A stretch of 59,689 nucleotides of DNA from Hyphomicrobiales bacterium (GCA_900473185.1 UCKU01000024.1:1-59689), one strand, 5' to 3'. Positions 16,736 to 25,831 are shown, counted from the first letter of the stretch. The notes: generated by a model from the letters alone, not told the origin. A program made the numbers and translations.

Positions 16736-17222
16736 CTGTCATGCGCGCTGCGGGTATAGGGATTATAAGCATAGTAGGAATGGATATGGTGCAGAACATG
16801 CTGCTGGCTCGGGCGGGACAGCGTCGGTGCTGTTTGGAATACCAACAGCGTAGGCTTTTAACTTTCAGGTCTCGGCACGGGAATCTGGACCAATGCTTTT
16901 GGGTACCGGTCCATGTTCTCGCTATGCGCTACGCTGTGCGATTTTGGGGAGAATCGCTCGCTTTTCCTTGGGGGTCTTGTCATGTGGCTGACTTCAGTTC
17001 TCGCCCCTGGGCTGAATCCGGAAGTCCGAGGCTAAAACGTGAATCGCTGCCTTAGCGGTGCGTCGTTTGCCCAACCGCGAGCTAGGCAGTCCTTTTCACT
17101 GACTCCATCTGCGCTTTAAAATGCGCAATTCCTAAACTAGTGTCGTTCAGGCCGGCGAGCACGGGCAAAATGATCGGTTGTTGCAATTTTGAGCTTAGAG
17201 AGTTCGATGGTGTCGGGCCGTC
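16736..17222. other. non-coding scar region
   Basis: No gene recognised. An imperfect palindrome at 17048-17093 (CTGCC, TAGC paired with GCTA, GGCAG) followed by a T-rich run may be an old terminator. Confidence 0.3.
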
Positions 17223-17347
17223 CTATTCCAGTGTCTGGGGCAAATCGAGAAATCGACAGAATGCGTTGGCGAACTGCATTGGATTCGGCGTCTTGTATGG
17301 CAGATGTCGGACATAGCCAGGGTGCGCGGCGGCAACCAAGGTGAGGC
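17223..17347 (-). pseudogene. C-terminal remnant of an alpha/beta hydrolase
   Basis: The minus strand encodes LTLVAAAHPGYVRHLPYKTP, then MQFANAFCRFLDLPQTLE and a stop at 17223; this looks like the histidine-containing end of an alpha/beta hydrolase. Its 5' break carries the 27-bp repeat at 17348-17374, also found at the break of the MBL remnant. Confidence 0.45.
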
Positions 17348-17374
17348 GCGTCTCATCCTGATCGCTGCGTTATA
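17348..17374. repeat. 27-bp repeat at a gene break, copy 2
   Basis: Second copy of the sequence at 12424-12450, 25 of 27 identical; see copy 1. Confidence 0.5.
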
Positions 17375-17451
17375 GCCAGCATCTTCCATTGCTTGTGGAT
17401 GGCTCCATTAGAGAGGCCGCATAAACGGCCTCCCCATCGCTTCCTGTTGTC

Positions 17452-17751
17452 TTAGGGTGAAACGCGGCCACCACCGGTTGGCGTCTTGATCATCCACGGC
17501 TGAACCGCAGGCTGCTTCATCAAGATACCCTTCTTATTCCCGAATGCCCGAACGGCATCGCGTGCTACCTCAAGCGGCTTATGTCCATCATGGGCCATGT
17601 AGCAGGTCTTGATGGTCGCCTCATGGACGAAATCTCGGGCGTTCTCCGGCCAGTTTTCGAGAAAATCGATGGCGTCCGCCAGAGACAATATCTCTCGAAT
17701 CAGGCCTTCCCGTTCCTTCAGATAGACGGGACGATTAAAGTTGGCGTTCAT
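17452..17751 (-). CDS. DUF982 domain protein
   Basis: A 99-residue protein with the DUF982 pattern (start followed by PVYL, ADAIDFLENWPE, a central C-containing helix, DAVRAFGNKKGI). The family is common on rhizobial replicons and has no known function. The start at 17751 (MNANFNRPVYL) fits the family better than the one 33 bp upstream. Confidence 0.75.
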   Translation of the reverse strand: MNANFNRPVYLKEREGLIREILSLADAIDFLENWPENARDFVHEATIKTCYMAHDGHKPLEVARDAVRAFGNKKGILMKQPAVQPWMIKTPTGGGRVSP

Positions 17752-18383
17752 TGCTACCTCACTGAAAACATTGGTGATCAACAAGGACGACGCCGGAAGC
17801 CGGCGCCGCTCAAAATTTACTTTCCCGGTTTTTTCGTTTCAATACATCCTCCATTAAAATTTGTCAGATGCCGAATCCATTCTGGAGGAAATTCGCAGTG
17901 GCGGGTCAGCCGGCCCAGCGAGCGACGATCTTGGCCGAGACGTTGAGCACTCGGTGCCGTCGGTAGTGGCGGGATGGCGATTAGGGGGCACCTTCGCCGA
18001 CGCCATCCGTCGTGGGCACGCTGTGGTCTCTGGTTGGTAATCGCTGCCCGCCATCGTCGGCACGTCCCGTGTCGGCCATCAAATCTTCGATGAATGGCAC
18101 GCTGCGCCGGCCGAAAACAAGCCACCGGCCCTTCGTCCGCGCGGTCCCTGTCATTGTCACCGAGCGCGACGGTTGAAGACCCGGGTAACCGCGTTATCGG
18201 GGATGGTGGGTGCCCCGAAACACGGATGCCCCCCGCCGACTATCGCTCGAGACACGTAAACCGGAAGCCGTTGCTATTCTCTCGTTATCTGTGTCTGCCA
18301 AACTCCATCATTTGTCCTCCCCATCTAGGCAAGGGATGCGCGGCGGCCGCCAGGTGGCCGGCGCCGCCGCGCGTTCGTTTCGA
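17752..18383. other. intergenic, no gene recognised
   Basis: No supported gene. It contains the upstream region of the DUF982 gene and the downstream end of the hsp20 pair. Confidence 0.35.
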
Positions 18384-18893
18384 TCAGCTCTTGATGGCGA
18401 TGCGCCTGACCTGCGACTGCGCCTTCTCGGTCTTCGGCAAGGTGACGGTCAACACGCCGTTCCTGAAGGTGGCGTCGACCTGATCTTCGTCGAGCTCGAC
18501 ACCGAGCGGAATGCGACGCTCGAAGCGGCCGTAGTAGCGTTCGGAGAACTGCCGATCCTTGTCCTCGCTCTCGGAGCGCTTTTCGCCCTTTAGCGTCAAC
18601 ACGCCCTCATTGAGCAGGACCTCGATATCCTTCTCTTCTAGGCCGGGGACTTCGGCCGTCACCTTGATCTCCTTGTCGGTGTTGGAGATTTCGACGCTTG
18701 GCCACCCACCTCCGAAGACGGAGGTGTTGCCAAAAGATGGCAGGCCGGAACCAAAGCCGCGGAAGACGTCATCGAATAGACGGTTCACCTCGCGATGAAG
18801 CGACAGGAAGGGATCACGGTCGTCATCGCGTAAGAGACTTGGCATCTGGGCGCCATTATTGCGGCCCCAGGGGATCAGATCACGAACACTCAT
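18384..18893 (-). CDS. Hsp20/alpha-crystallin family small heat-shock protein
   Basis: A 169-residue ATP-independent holdase of the HspC-like class. The alpha-crystallin domain spans roughly residues 65-165 (PSVEISNTDKEIKVTAEVPG, LEEKDIEV, LTLKGEK, FERRIPL, ATFRNGVLTVTLPK), with the conserved GVLTVTLPK near the end. It lies 52 bp downstream of the second hsp20 on the same strand, so the two are probably one operon driven from about 19550. Confidence 0.95.
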   Translation of the reverse strand: MSVRDLIPWGRNNGAQMPSLLRDDDRDPFLSLHREVNRLFDDVFRGFGSGLPSFGNTSVFGGGWPSVEISNTDKEIKVTAEVPGLEEKDIEVLLNEGVLTLKGEKRSESEDKDRQFSERYYGRFERRIPLGVELDEDQVDATFRNGVLTVTLPKTEKAQSQVRRIAIKS

Positions 18894-18945
18894 GTTTCTT
18901 CTCCTTTCTGTGGGTTCGTTGGCAAAACTTTTCTGCTGCGAAGGC

Positions 18946-19422
18946 TTAAGCCGCCTGCTGCTTGCCCTCGATCTGCTGGGCCGCGACCTTCGGCATTGTC
19001 TGGCCGGTTCGGATCTCGATCTGACGCGGCTTCATCTCTTGAGGGATTTCGCGCTTGAGATCGATGGTCAGCAGACCGTTGACTAAACCCGCACTCACGA
19101 CCCTCACATGGTCGGCGAGTTCAAAGCGACGTTGGAACGAGCCGCTACCGATGCCGCGATGCAGATATTGGAGATCATCGGCACTTGCCTTCTGTCCCGA
19201 GACGATGAGCATGTTCTGCTCTTGGGTCATCGTCAGTTCGTCCTGCAAGAAGCCGGCCGCTGCCATGACAATGCGGTAATCATTCTCGCCAGCTTTGACG
19301 ATATCGTAAGGTGGCCAACTATCGCTCGTCTCGGCGCGGCTTGCAGCCTCAAGCGCTTCGAACATACGGTCAAAGCCTATGCTTGACCGGAATAGGGGTG
19401 AGAAATCGAGGTTTGTCCTCAT
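18946..19422 (-). CDS. IbpA-like small heat-shock protein (Hsp20)
   Basis: A 158-residue class A small heat-shock protein. The N-terminus (MRTNLDFSPLFRSSIGFDRM) is typical of rhizobial IbpA homologues; the alpha-crystallin domain contains IVMAAAGFLQDELTM, LIVSGQKA and GLLTIDLKREIP. An ATG 6 bp upstream (19428) is also in frame, but AGGAGG is only 2 bp from it and 8 bp from the one chosen. First gene of the pair, behind a candidate thermosensor leader. Confidence 0.93.
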   Translation of the reverse strand: MRTNLDFSPLFRSSIGFDRMFEALEAASRAETSDSWPPYDIVKAGENDYRIVMAAAGFLQDELTMTQEQNMLIVSGQKASADDLQYLHRGIGSGSFQRRFELADHVRVVSAGLVNGLLTIDLKREIPQEMKPRQIEIRTGQTMPKVAAQQIEGKQQAA

Positions 19423-19489
19423 AGCCATATCCTCCTTATAAGCAACATGGATATAAGGAGACGCCAAGAGCGACCGGCGCCTCCTGGAC
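19423..19489 (-). promoter_or_regulatory. ROSE-like RNA thermometer in the hsp20 leader
   Basis: On the minus strand the leader ends ...CTCCTTATA-TCCATGTTGCT-TATAAGGAGGATATG. The 9-nt arms CTCCTTATA and TATAAGGAG pair perfectly and bury the Shine-Dalgarno sequence; a TTGCT lies on the 5' side of the SD arm, as in ROSE elements of rhizobial small heat-shock genes. Just upstream, AGGAGGCGCC can pair with GGCGTCTCCT (10 pairs, one G-U), and its 3' arm shares CTCCT with the SD hairpin, so the two hairpins exclude each other. Opening on heating would expose the SD. Confidence 0.7.
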
Positions 19490-19523
19490 CTGTGTCAATC
19501 CCGTTTAGGAATCGACTAATATT

Positions 19524-19551
19524 GATATAATTCAGTGTATTAGAATTTCAA
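19524..19551 (-). promoter_or_regulatory. candidate promoter of the hsp20 pair
   Basis: On the minus strand TTGAAA (19551-19546, in context CCCTTGAAA) is followed after 16 bp by TATATC (19529-19524). The CTTGAA part would also suit sigma-32. Motif match only. Confidence 0.4.
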
Positions 19552-19636
19552 GGGAAGTGGAATTTTCCGGTGTAAAGATTGAATCTTTCCGAAGCGTCAC
19601 CTATCTCAGCCGAGTTAGAGAGAGGAGAAAGTGGCC

Positions 19637-19861
19637 ATGACAATGATTTCAGGCGACGTCATCGCCATCCTTGGGCCTGCCGACGAAACTCTGGTGGCTG
19701 AAGTCATCGCGACAGGTGCGACCCAGGCCGAACTCGCCGAAGCATTCGCGTGGGCCAACAACGACGAAGCATTGTTTGGCGAAGGTCGCCGTCTGCCGAC
19801 AGGCAGGATTGCCGCGCTAATCGATCTGCTCTCCGCCGACGAGGAAGAGCAGGACAAATGA
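19637..19861 (+). CDS. hypothetical small acidic protein
   Basis: A 74-residue acidic protein (MTMISGDVIAILGPADETLVAEV...LSADEEEQ). GAGAGGAGAAAG precedes the ATG. It is divergent from the hsp20 pair. No family name recognised; likely a conserved rhizobial small protein. Confidence 0.65.
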   Translation: MTMISGDVIAILGPADETLVAEVIATGATQAELAEAFAWANNDEALFGEGRRLPTGRIAALIDLLSADEEEQDK

Positions 19862-20320
19862 CGTTGCCGGGGCTTGGCCGCCCAACCGGTCATGCGGTCG
19901 TGAGCCCGCGGATATCGCCCTTTCGATCACGTCCACCACGACATTGCGACCGGAGCGTCGAATGGCAATGTCGGCCGAACCACTGCCTATCAGCAGGTGC
20001 CGCTCCGTGACCTCGTCGAGGAAGCTCCAAAGGCGCGGCTCGTTCAAGCTGATCTGCCAGGCGTCCGGTTCGAACTCGAGACCGAAGCATAACTGCAATA
20101 ACGACAAAGGCGCAGCCAATGCCTGCGGCGAGCAGGCGACCGGATAGAAGGTCGGTCTCTGCGCGCGTATGCGCGGCAGGATTTCCCCGCCGGCGATCAG
20201 CTAATACCGGGAGGTCACGGCCCGTTTGCACGAATGGCAAATTGCAGTCTTAAGGCGGACTTGAATTCGAAAAATCGGCGTCCCAAATCTGTTCTTCGCA
20301 ACAGCCTTTCTGAGGTCGTC
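19862..20320. other. gene-poor stretch
   Basis: A minus-strand frame reads protein-like (GLEFEPDAWQISLNEPRLWS, then IGSGSADIAIRRSGRNVVVD) but runs into the preceding gene without a fitting end. It may be a remnant; I do not recognise the family. Confidence 0.3.
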
Positions 20321-20704
20321 ATGCGAAAAACCGAGGAACAAGGATCACTACTTCCACGACTCCACACCCTAAGCGCGATTGCCGGAGCGGTATTGTGCTG
20401 CTGCCCCTTCGTACTGGATTATGGCACAACATCAATCGGTTTCGCACACGCGCTCATTTCGGGCATGGTACTGGTCATCATGGCATCAATCGCTGCCACA
20501 GATATTTGGCCGACGATAGAGCGCGCCTGTCTCGGCCTTGGTGCCTGGATCACGGCCGCGCCCTGGATAGTTAACTTCGACCATCTCTCAGATCCGTTGA
20601 TCTCGCATATAGTGGTGGGTATCGTTGCGATGTCCGTGTCGTTGATATGCCTCTTGGGACGCAGTGCGCGTGGTGTCGCCACTCACCGACTGGACCGGCG
20701 CTAA
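20321..20704 (+). CDS. SPW repeat membrane protein
   Basis: A 127-residue inner-membrane protein with about four transmembrane segments. It has two SPW-like repeats, the second being ITAAPWIVNFDH and the first VLCCCPFVLDYG. This family (vitamin-K-epoxide-unrelated small membrane proteins) has no known function. The start at 20321 (MRKTEEQGSLLPRL) is chosen for family fit; the open frame extends back to 20234 with unlikely sequence. Confidence 0.75.
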   Translation: MRKTEEQGSLLPRLHTLSAIAGAVLCCCPFVLDYGTTSIGFAHALISGMVLVIMASIAATDIWPTIERACLGLGAWITAAPWIVNFDHLSDPLISHIVVGIVAMSVSLICLLGRSARGVATHRLDRR

Positions 20705-20821
20705 ACAGGCATGCCAGTGACGCCGCTGGTGCTGCCACCAATCACGAGCGTTCTCCTGTTCCACCTTAATGGGTTGGCTGTCTCTACCGGTCGCCATGAC
20801 CCTGTCTCGGCCAGCAATGCG

Positions 20822-20989
20822 ATGTACAAAACCTTGCGGCCCTGGCGGAGGATCCTCCGACCAATCTTTCCCCCCAAGGACCGACAGTCAGAGACCGAAG
20901 AGCCAGCAACCGTGGCGCAACTGCGGCACGACGCTGCAGCCTTTCTCGCTGCGATCGTCGAATCCTCGGACGATCCATCGAGATCTTGA
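20822..20989 (+). CDS. hypothetical small protein
   Basis: A possible 55-residue basic/acidic protein (MYKTLRPWRRILRPIFPPKD...). The frame is open back to 20711 but the upstream part is poor. No ribosome-binding site is obvious, so this is a weak call. Confidence 0.3.
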   Translation: MYKTLRPWRRILRPIFPPKDRQSETEEPATVAQLRHDAAAFLAAIVESSDDPSRS

Positions 20990-21089
20990 TTCTCGCGATT
21001 CCGAAAAGGTCCCGTTGCGTGCGAATTCTTCCTTTATTGGCAGGCGCGTATTCAAGTGACGCCCGACGCGACCTCCAGGCCCCCGGTTT

Positions 21090-23336
21090 CTACTTCGCCA
21101 GTTTCGCTTCGAGCCAGGTGATCGCCTTCAAGGTCGGGCGCTGCAAAAACTTGCTGTCCTGTGCAAGGATGATCAAACCCAACGGCACCATCCAGAAACC
21201 AAGGATGGGGAGAAACCCGACGAACCCGAAGAGAACAAACAAGATGCCGGCTCCCAGGCGGAGCCATCGCAGCTCAGGCTTTCTCAGCCATCTGATAAAA
21301 CGACCCAAAGGCCGTGGAATTTTGTCGGCGTATTTCTCGACGATCGCGTCGAGCTTTTGGGCATCCGTCTTGTCGGTTGTGTCGCTCACCGCCCCAGGTC
21401 GGTTGGACAAGCTGGATGTTTCCTGCGAGTGCTGCTTGCCATGATGGCCGAAATTCCGAACACGGTCCGACAGGCTCACCTGCCGACCCTTGTTCATCGT
21501 GTCCGAAATCCCCCTCAGGGAGGGAAGGGCAGACAGCCTCTCGATCGACACCGAAAGTTTCGGTTGCCAGTTGGGGTAACTACTGCTCGTACCCGGGACA
21601 TTGGTTGGTCGCTTTTCGTCGGTCAGGTCGGCGAGACGAACAGCCGCCAGGATGCTCGGCGTCTCGGCGATAAACCGATGCGCCCGGATGGTCATGTCGT
21701 CCAGGGCGGATGCCGACGGGGTCTCGGTTAAGATATCGGAGTTCGAATTGCCAATCGCTTGGATCAGCTGCCGGCGTTCCGCGTGGCGCTCATTCTCATG
21801 CTGTCGCGTCAGTTCCGGCGAAACAATACCGTGTTCGGCACGTAAGGCGATATCGGCGCCGCGCCACCAGCCCGTAAGCGTCTGATGGTCATGCGTCGAT
21901 ATGCAGGCGAGGGCGAGAGCCGGGTAGTCGACTGCTGCCTTGAAGCCTGCATCATCACGTTCATAGGAGAGAATTCGATAGGACAGGATGTTTGCCGCCG
22001 CCAGATCGTGCTGAAGTCCCTGAGGGAGCAATCCCTGATCCTCACCGATGACAAGGCAGCGATGCTGGGCGGATGTTTCTGCCAGGATCCGGATCAGGTC
22101 GTCCTGCGGATAACTGACATAAGCGCCGTCGGCCGGCGTTCCATCGACAGGGACCAGGAAAAGCCGGCGCAGGGCCGCGGCATGGTCGATCCTGATGGCG
22201 CCGGCATAATGCATTGCCGCTTTGACCATCCGCTGGAACGGCGGGGCCTCACCAGAAGCGATCCGCGAAGGCTGAAACGCTGCAAGATGCCAGTCCTGAC
22301 CGTCCGGCGCGAACGGATCAGGCGGGCTGCCGATGGTCACGTCCGTAAGATAGACCTCGCGGTCGCTCCATGTTGCTGAACCGTCCAGAGCCTCGCCGAC
22401 AGCGAGATCGAGATAAAGTCCAATCCGCAAGCCAGATGTTCGAGCATGCGCGGCGGCTTGCGAAAGCTGGCGATGCGTGACCCATTGAAGCCAGAGATGA
22501 AAGCGGATGTCATCCTCATTCTCGGCGGCGAATGAACCGACCGCCAGCGCATTCGGATCCTGAAACTCCTTTGGCCAGGAGTGCCAGCCTGCCGAAAAGC
22601 CGCTTTGCGTCATCTGCGCCGACAGAGCCTCAAAAAGCGCGTGACGTCGAAGCGTGACGTCGCCATTTCGGACGAACGCTTCAAATTCCGCCACCGTGAA
22701 ATCAGCCGCATCAGCGCTTTTCCAACGCGCCCATATCGTTCGCAACGCGGAAAGCTTGGCCGATGCCACGGCCTCATATGCGACGAGATCGGTGTCGCGC
22801 AAAGCGGCGATCGCCGTTAGGTGGTCGGCATCCGATTGGAAGCCGGGCAGCTTTTCCACCGCAATATAAAGTGGGTTGAGGAAGAGCCGGCTGGACGGTT
22901 CATAGGGACTGCATCGTCTTGCGTCAGCAAGAAATGGAGCGTGCAGCGGGTTTAATCCGACAAAGTCACCGCCCAGCGAAGCGACCAGATCAATTATGAC
23001 CCGCAGGTCCTCAAAATCACCAATCCCCCAGTTTCGCTGAGATCGCAGTTCATAGAGTTGAAGACTTACGCCCCAAACCCGTTCGCTCGACAAGAAATTG
23101 GGAATGAAGCATCTAGTCGCCGTTTGAAGGACGTGTCGCTTGATGTTCCGGTCATCGGGGCCGGGAGCTTGACTGCCGGGCTGCACATTCAAGGCGTGCA
23201 GAAGCTTTCGCTTGGTGTCATCAGAAATTTCCACCGTCTGTCCGTTGGGCGTTGGACGCTTCAGATCAATACCGTGCTCAAGCGCCAGTTGATCGAGCGC
23301 GCTTCCGTTCAGGCCGGATAGGGGCGTGTCAGACAT
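21090..23336 (-). CDS. malQ: 4-alpha-glucanotransferase with C-terminal membrane tail
   Basis: A 748-residue amylomaltase (GH77) that transfers glucan chains between maltodextrins. The catalytic residues are visible: nucleophile Asp384 (RIDHAAAL), acid/base Glu432 (GEDQG) and Asp483 (STHDHQT). The GH77 part ends at about residue 640 (NVPGTSSSYPNWQPKL). It is followed by a polar linker and, from about residue 690, a hydrophobic segment (LGAGILFVLFGFVGFLPIL, then FWMVPLGLIILAQDS) like that of small PGPGW-type membrane proteins. Such a tail is not part of ordinary MalQ. The start is at 23336 (MSDTPLSG), with AGGAACGAAGC before it; the frame is open to 23456. Repeat copy B lies just upstream. Confidence 0.88.
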   Translation of the reverse strand: MSDTPLSGLNGSALDQLALEHGIDLKRPTPNGQTVEISDDTKRKLLHALNVQPGSQAPGPDDRNIKRHVLQTATRCFIPNFLSSERVWGVSLQLYELRSQRNWGIGDFEDLRVIIDLVASLGGDFVGLNPLHAPFLADARRCSPYEPSSRLFLNPLYIAVEKLPGFQSDADHLTAIAALRDTDLVAYEAVASAKLSALRTIWARWKSADAADFTVAEFEAFVRNGDVTLRRHALFEALSAQMTQSGFSAGWHSWPKEFQDPNALAVGSFAAENEDDIRFHLWLQWVTHRQLSQAAAHARTSGLRIGLYLDLAVGEALDGSATWSDREVYLTDVTIGSPPDPFAPDGQDWHLAAFQPSRIASGEAPPFQRMVKAAMHYAGAIRIDHAAALRRLFLVPVDGTPADGAYVSYPQDDLIRILAETSAQHRCLVIGEDQGLLPQGLQHDLAAANILSYRILSYERDDAGFKAAVDYPALALACISTHDHQTLTGWWRGADIALRAEHGIVSPELTRQHENERHAERRQLIQAIGNSNSDILTETPSASALDDMTIRAHRFIAETPSILAAVRLADLTDEKRPTNVPGTSSSYPNWQPKLSVSIERLSALPSLRGISDTMNKGRQVSLSDRVRNFGHHGKQHSQETSSLSNRPGAVSDTTDKTDAQKLDAIVEKYADKIPRPLGRFIRWLRKPELRWLRLGAGILFVLFGFVGFLPILGFWMVPLGLIILAQDSKFLQRPTLKAITWLEAKLAK

Positions 23337-23442
23337 GCTTCGTTCCTGCACCATGGCGCCCACTTTCTCACAAAGCATCGGCGCGAAGACGCTGACGCTA
23401 CCGCCGTGAACCGGCAGGCTTGCCTTGCCGTGACGACAAGCC
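23337..23442. promoter_or_regulatory. malQ upstream region
   Basis: 106 bp between the malQ start and repeat copy B. It holds the ribosome-binding site; any promoter would be here or inside or beyond the repeat. Confidence 0.3.
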
Positions 23443-23700
23443 TGGTGGGACCGCACGACTGCCCAGAGGGTGGCCTAGGCTAAAAGGGGCGTTAGCCCCC
23501 TCCGCGCGATCCCAATCTGTAGACGTGGAAATCTATCACTTGTTCCGCGCGATGGGCCTCGCAGCTCAATACAGATGCGAACCCCTGACGCTGGGTCCCC
23601 CCACACACATATCTCGTCACGGCAATCAAAACTCGAAGCCAGAGCCTCATAGCAACGGCAAGATATCCACAGCCGCGACGTCCTTTGCTGATCGCGCCCT
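23443..23700. repeat. structured repeat, copy B
   Basis: Homologue of 7294-7545 in the same orientation. TGGGA...TCCCA (23446-23450 with 23510-23514) with a C/A mismatch next to it brackets a region with a strong internal hairpin GGGGC-GTTA-GCCCC. The best-conserved block is 23503-23537. Relative to malQ (minus strand) this is its upstream region, and copy A is likewise upstream of a minus-strand gene. No shared reading frame. Confidence 0.6.
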
Positions 23701-24247
23701 TTTTCCGGTGGCTTAGAGAGAAATCGTGGCAGTGTTAATTCCGGCGAGGCCCCTGCCTGTTGGAGATGAGGCTACGTAAGGAAACCGGATGGAATACGAT
23801 CGGTGTTAGTCGAGCTTCAACACGGATTTGCATGGGATCTAGCACAGGACGCGAGCATCTTCAGATGTAATGACGGAGGATTGGGCGTCAACAACCTCAC
23901 CAGCCGGCAACTTTTCCGCCAGGATCTCTCTCGCCGCTGAATTGCTTCCCTCTTCCGCCTTTCAAGTGAGATCGCATTCGCCGGCCTGACGATCGGCGGC
24001 ATTGTTTCCTAAAAGCGGTGATGGGGCGTTCGGCGCGATCCGCCATTGGCTGAAATCAACTTGAGGCCACCCAATAATTGTTTCCAGATCCACAAGTGGA
24101 TCTTCGTGCCTTGCCACCGCCTTATGATTGAATTAATTAAGACTCTGCACGCATTAAGGAGTAGGATCCTCTTGTCGGCCCGGTGGTACAACGGTAGTGG
24201 CCGCTTGGGAGACCTGGGTGCTCTTGCCGCAACATTAGGTGCCGGCG
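23701..24247. other. intergenic, no gene recognised
   Basis: No supported gene in this stretch; only short ORFs. Confidence 0.35.
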
Positions 24248-24505
24248 ATGTCTCTACTCCATTTGCTTTCGTTGCAGGACGAAGAAATCGATCAGATTAC
24301 AACAGTGGTTCAGAAATGGTCTTCCGCCCATCGGACGCCCGTTGACAGTCAACGTGGACGCCGGGCGATGTGTGAGGCGGTGAGCATGGTCCTTCTTGCC
24401 AAGCAATCGCATGAACTTCTCTATGCAGAGCTTAGCCGCCACATGGACAAGCCCGTTATAGAGTTCGAAACGAACGCGCCAGCAACGCCAGCTTCAGCTC
24501 CTTGA
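24248..24505 (+). CDS. hypothetical small protein
   Basis: An 85-residue helical protein (MSLLHLLSLQDEEIDQITTV...) without signal or membrane segment. A GTG at 24239 is an alternative start. Family not recognised. Confidence 0.5.
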   Translation: MSLLHLLSLQDEEIDQITTVVQKWSSAHRTPVDSQRGRRAMCEAVSMVLLAKQSHELLYAELSRHMDKPVIEFETNAPATPASAP

Positions 24506-24930
24506 TGCACTTCGCATAGCTCGGAATGTTTGTCCTGTCGGCGGACAGAAAGAGCGCTACACCTCCGATGCCGCCGCGCTCGCGCAGGCTGGCGTGCGGC
24601 ATGAAAAGTTGATTATGGATGTTCTGTGGTTCGTAAATGTCGGGATAGAAAGCGGATCTCTCGATTGCTGTTAGATCGATCAAGGTATTCCCACGGACGA
24701 CATCGCCTGCCCTTACTTTTTCATAGGCGCTCCAGCGTCGTGAAAAACGGCTGCTGCTCGACATTTTGCTTAACCATCACGCCACGCCGAACGTTTCCCA
24801 TAAGATCATTATGCCCAACACAACGGTGGGCGTCATTGATAGTAGGCGATGAGGGCTTGCTAGCTTTGCTCCGCCAATCGGCTGTCTCAATGATGTAGCC
24901 CGCTATTGGCCCCGGCGTCACCAGGTAGGT
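24506..24930 (-). pseudogene. possible regulator remnant, frameshifted
   Basis: Two minus-strand frames read protein-like in succession: VTPGPIAGYIIETADW upstream and SAFYPDIYEPQNIHNQLFMP with IGGVALFLSADRTNIPS downstream. The second part recalls the sensory half of some LuxR-type regulators, but I cannot confirm this; no helix-turn-helix is left. Treated as a decayed gene. Confidence 0.3.
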
Positions 24931-25517
24931 GATCGGCAGATGCGCGAGCTATTGAAGGGCCGACGCCACCGCAAATGATGCCCGCAACTGCAGCATGTTC
25001 TTTCAATAACGCAGCATCCTAATGTTGAAAGTCCAAAGCAAGAACAAATAAGCACTGAGCCGGCACGACCTCATCTGGAGCTGCGGAGACACGAGATCCG
25101 ACAGTTCCGCACAGTCGAAGGCGCTGAAAACGATGAGCAGCACTAATGTAATGGCCTGCGGATCTCAGTTCTTTCCATTGTCGACCAGCTAGTCCGCAGG
25201 CTCTCCCAACCCTTCCGAATGTGACACGGGTGGATAATCTTGCTGAACAATTTTGCGAATCACCAAAGCCAGAGCCTTGTCGATATCGGGTCCATCAAGA
25301 AGGAAGGGGTCCTCGGAAATCACATGGAGCGCGCGCGGCAATCCGAGCCGCCTGGGCGTCAGTTGCCGCAAAGTGGGCGGCCACTTCGATCAGGAACGAT
25401 CGTTCTGACTGATAACATTTGTCGAGCACCTCACACCCTCCCAGATCGGTCGAACACGGTCGGGTCGAGAACGGCGCCCAGACCGACGCCGATCCCCATA
25501 CCTCGAACCATCGTTCG
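24931..25517. other. gene-poor stretch with a short repeat
   Basis: No intact gene. 25076-25106 matches 53358-53388 at 29 of 31 positions (core GAGCTGCGG, GACACGAG, TCCGACAGTT). A minus-strand peptide at 25189-25330 (ISEDPFLLDGPDIDKALALV) may be part of a broken small gene. Confidence 0.35.
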
Positions 25518-25685
25518 TTATGGTTCTTGGCCGCCTTCGCGTACGGTGGGTACCTTCGGGTCGGTTTCAACTTCGCCAGGAGTGAAAAAAGTCAAATACG
25601 CTACAGCAAGAATGACCGCGATGACGAATATCGTCAGCACGAACTTGATCATCCCTCCGCTGGCTTTTTGTTCTGTTTCGGTCAT
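25518..25685 (-). CDS. small single-pass membrane protein
   Basis: A 55-residue protein (MTETEQKASGG...) with one transmembrane helix (IKFVLTIFVIAVILAVAYLT) and a short polar, Pro-rich C-terminus. Composition is typical of small rhizobial membrane proteins. The longer frame to 25772 is unlikely. Confidence 0.55.
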   Translation of the reverse strand: MTETEQKASGGMIKFVLTIFVIAVILAVAYLTFFTPGEVETDPKVPTVREGGQEP

Positions 25686-25831
25686 GCCGAGTACAACATG
25701 GATTAGGCGTCGAAGTTCCCCCGCCGGGCATACTTCGCGATTGCCAAGGGGTGATCCTTGCAGCCGAAGCAAAGTATTTCATCGCAATTCCCGATCCGCG
25801 CTCTATTTCTTCCTTCAGAAGGAGCATTAAC

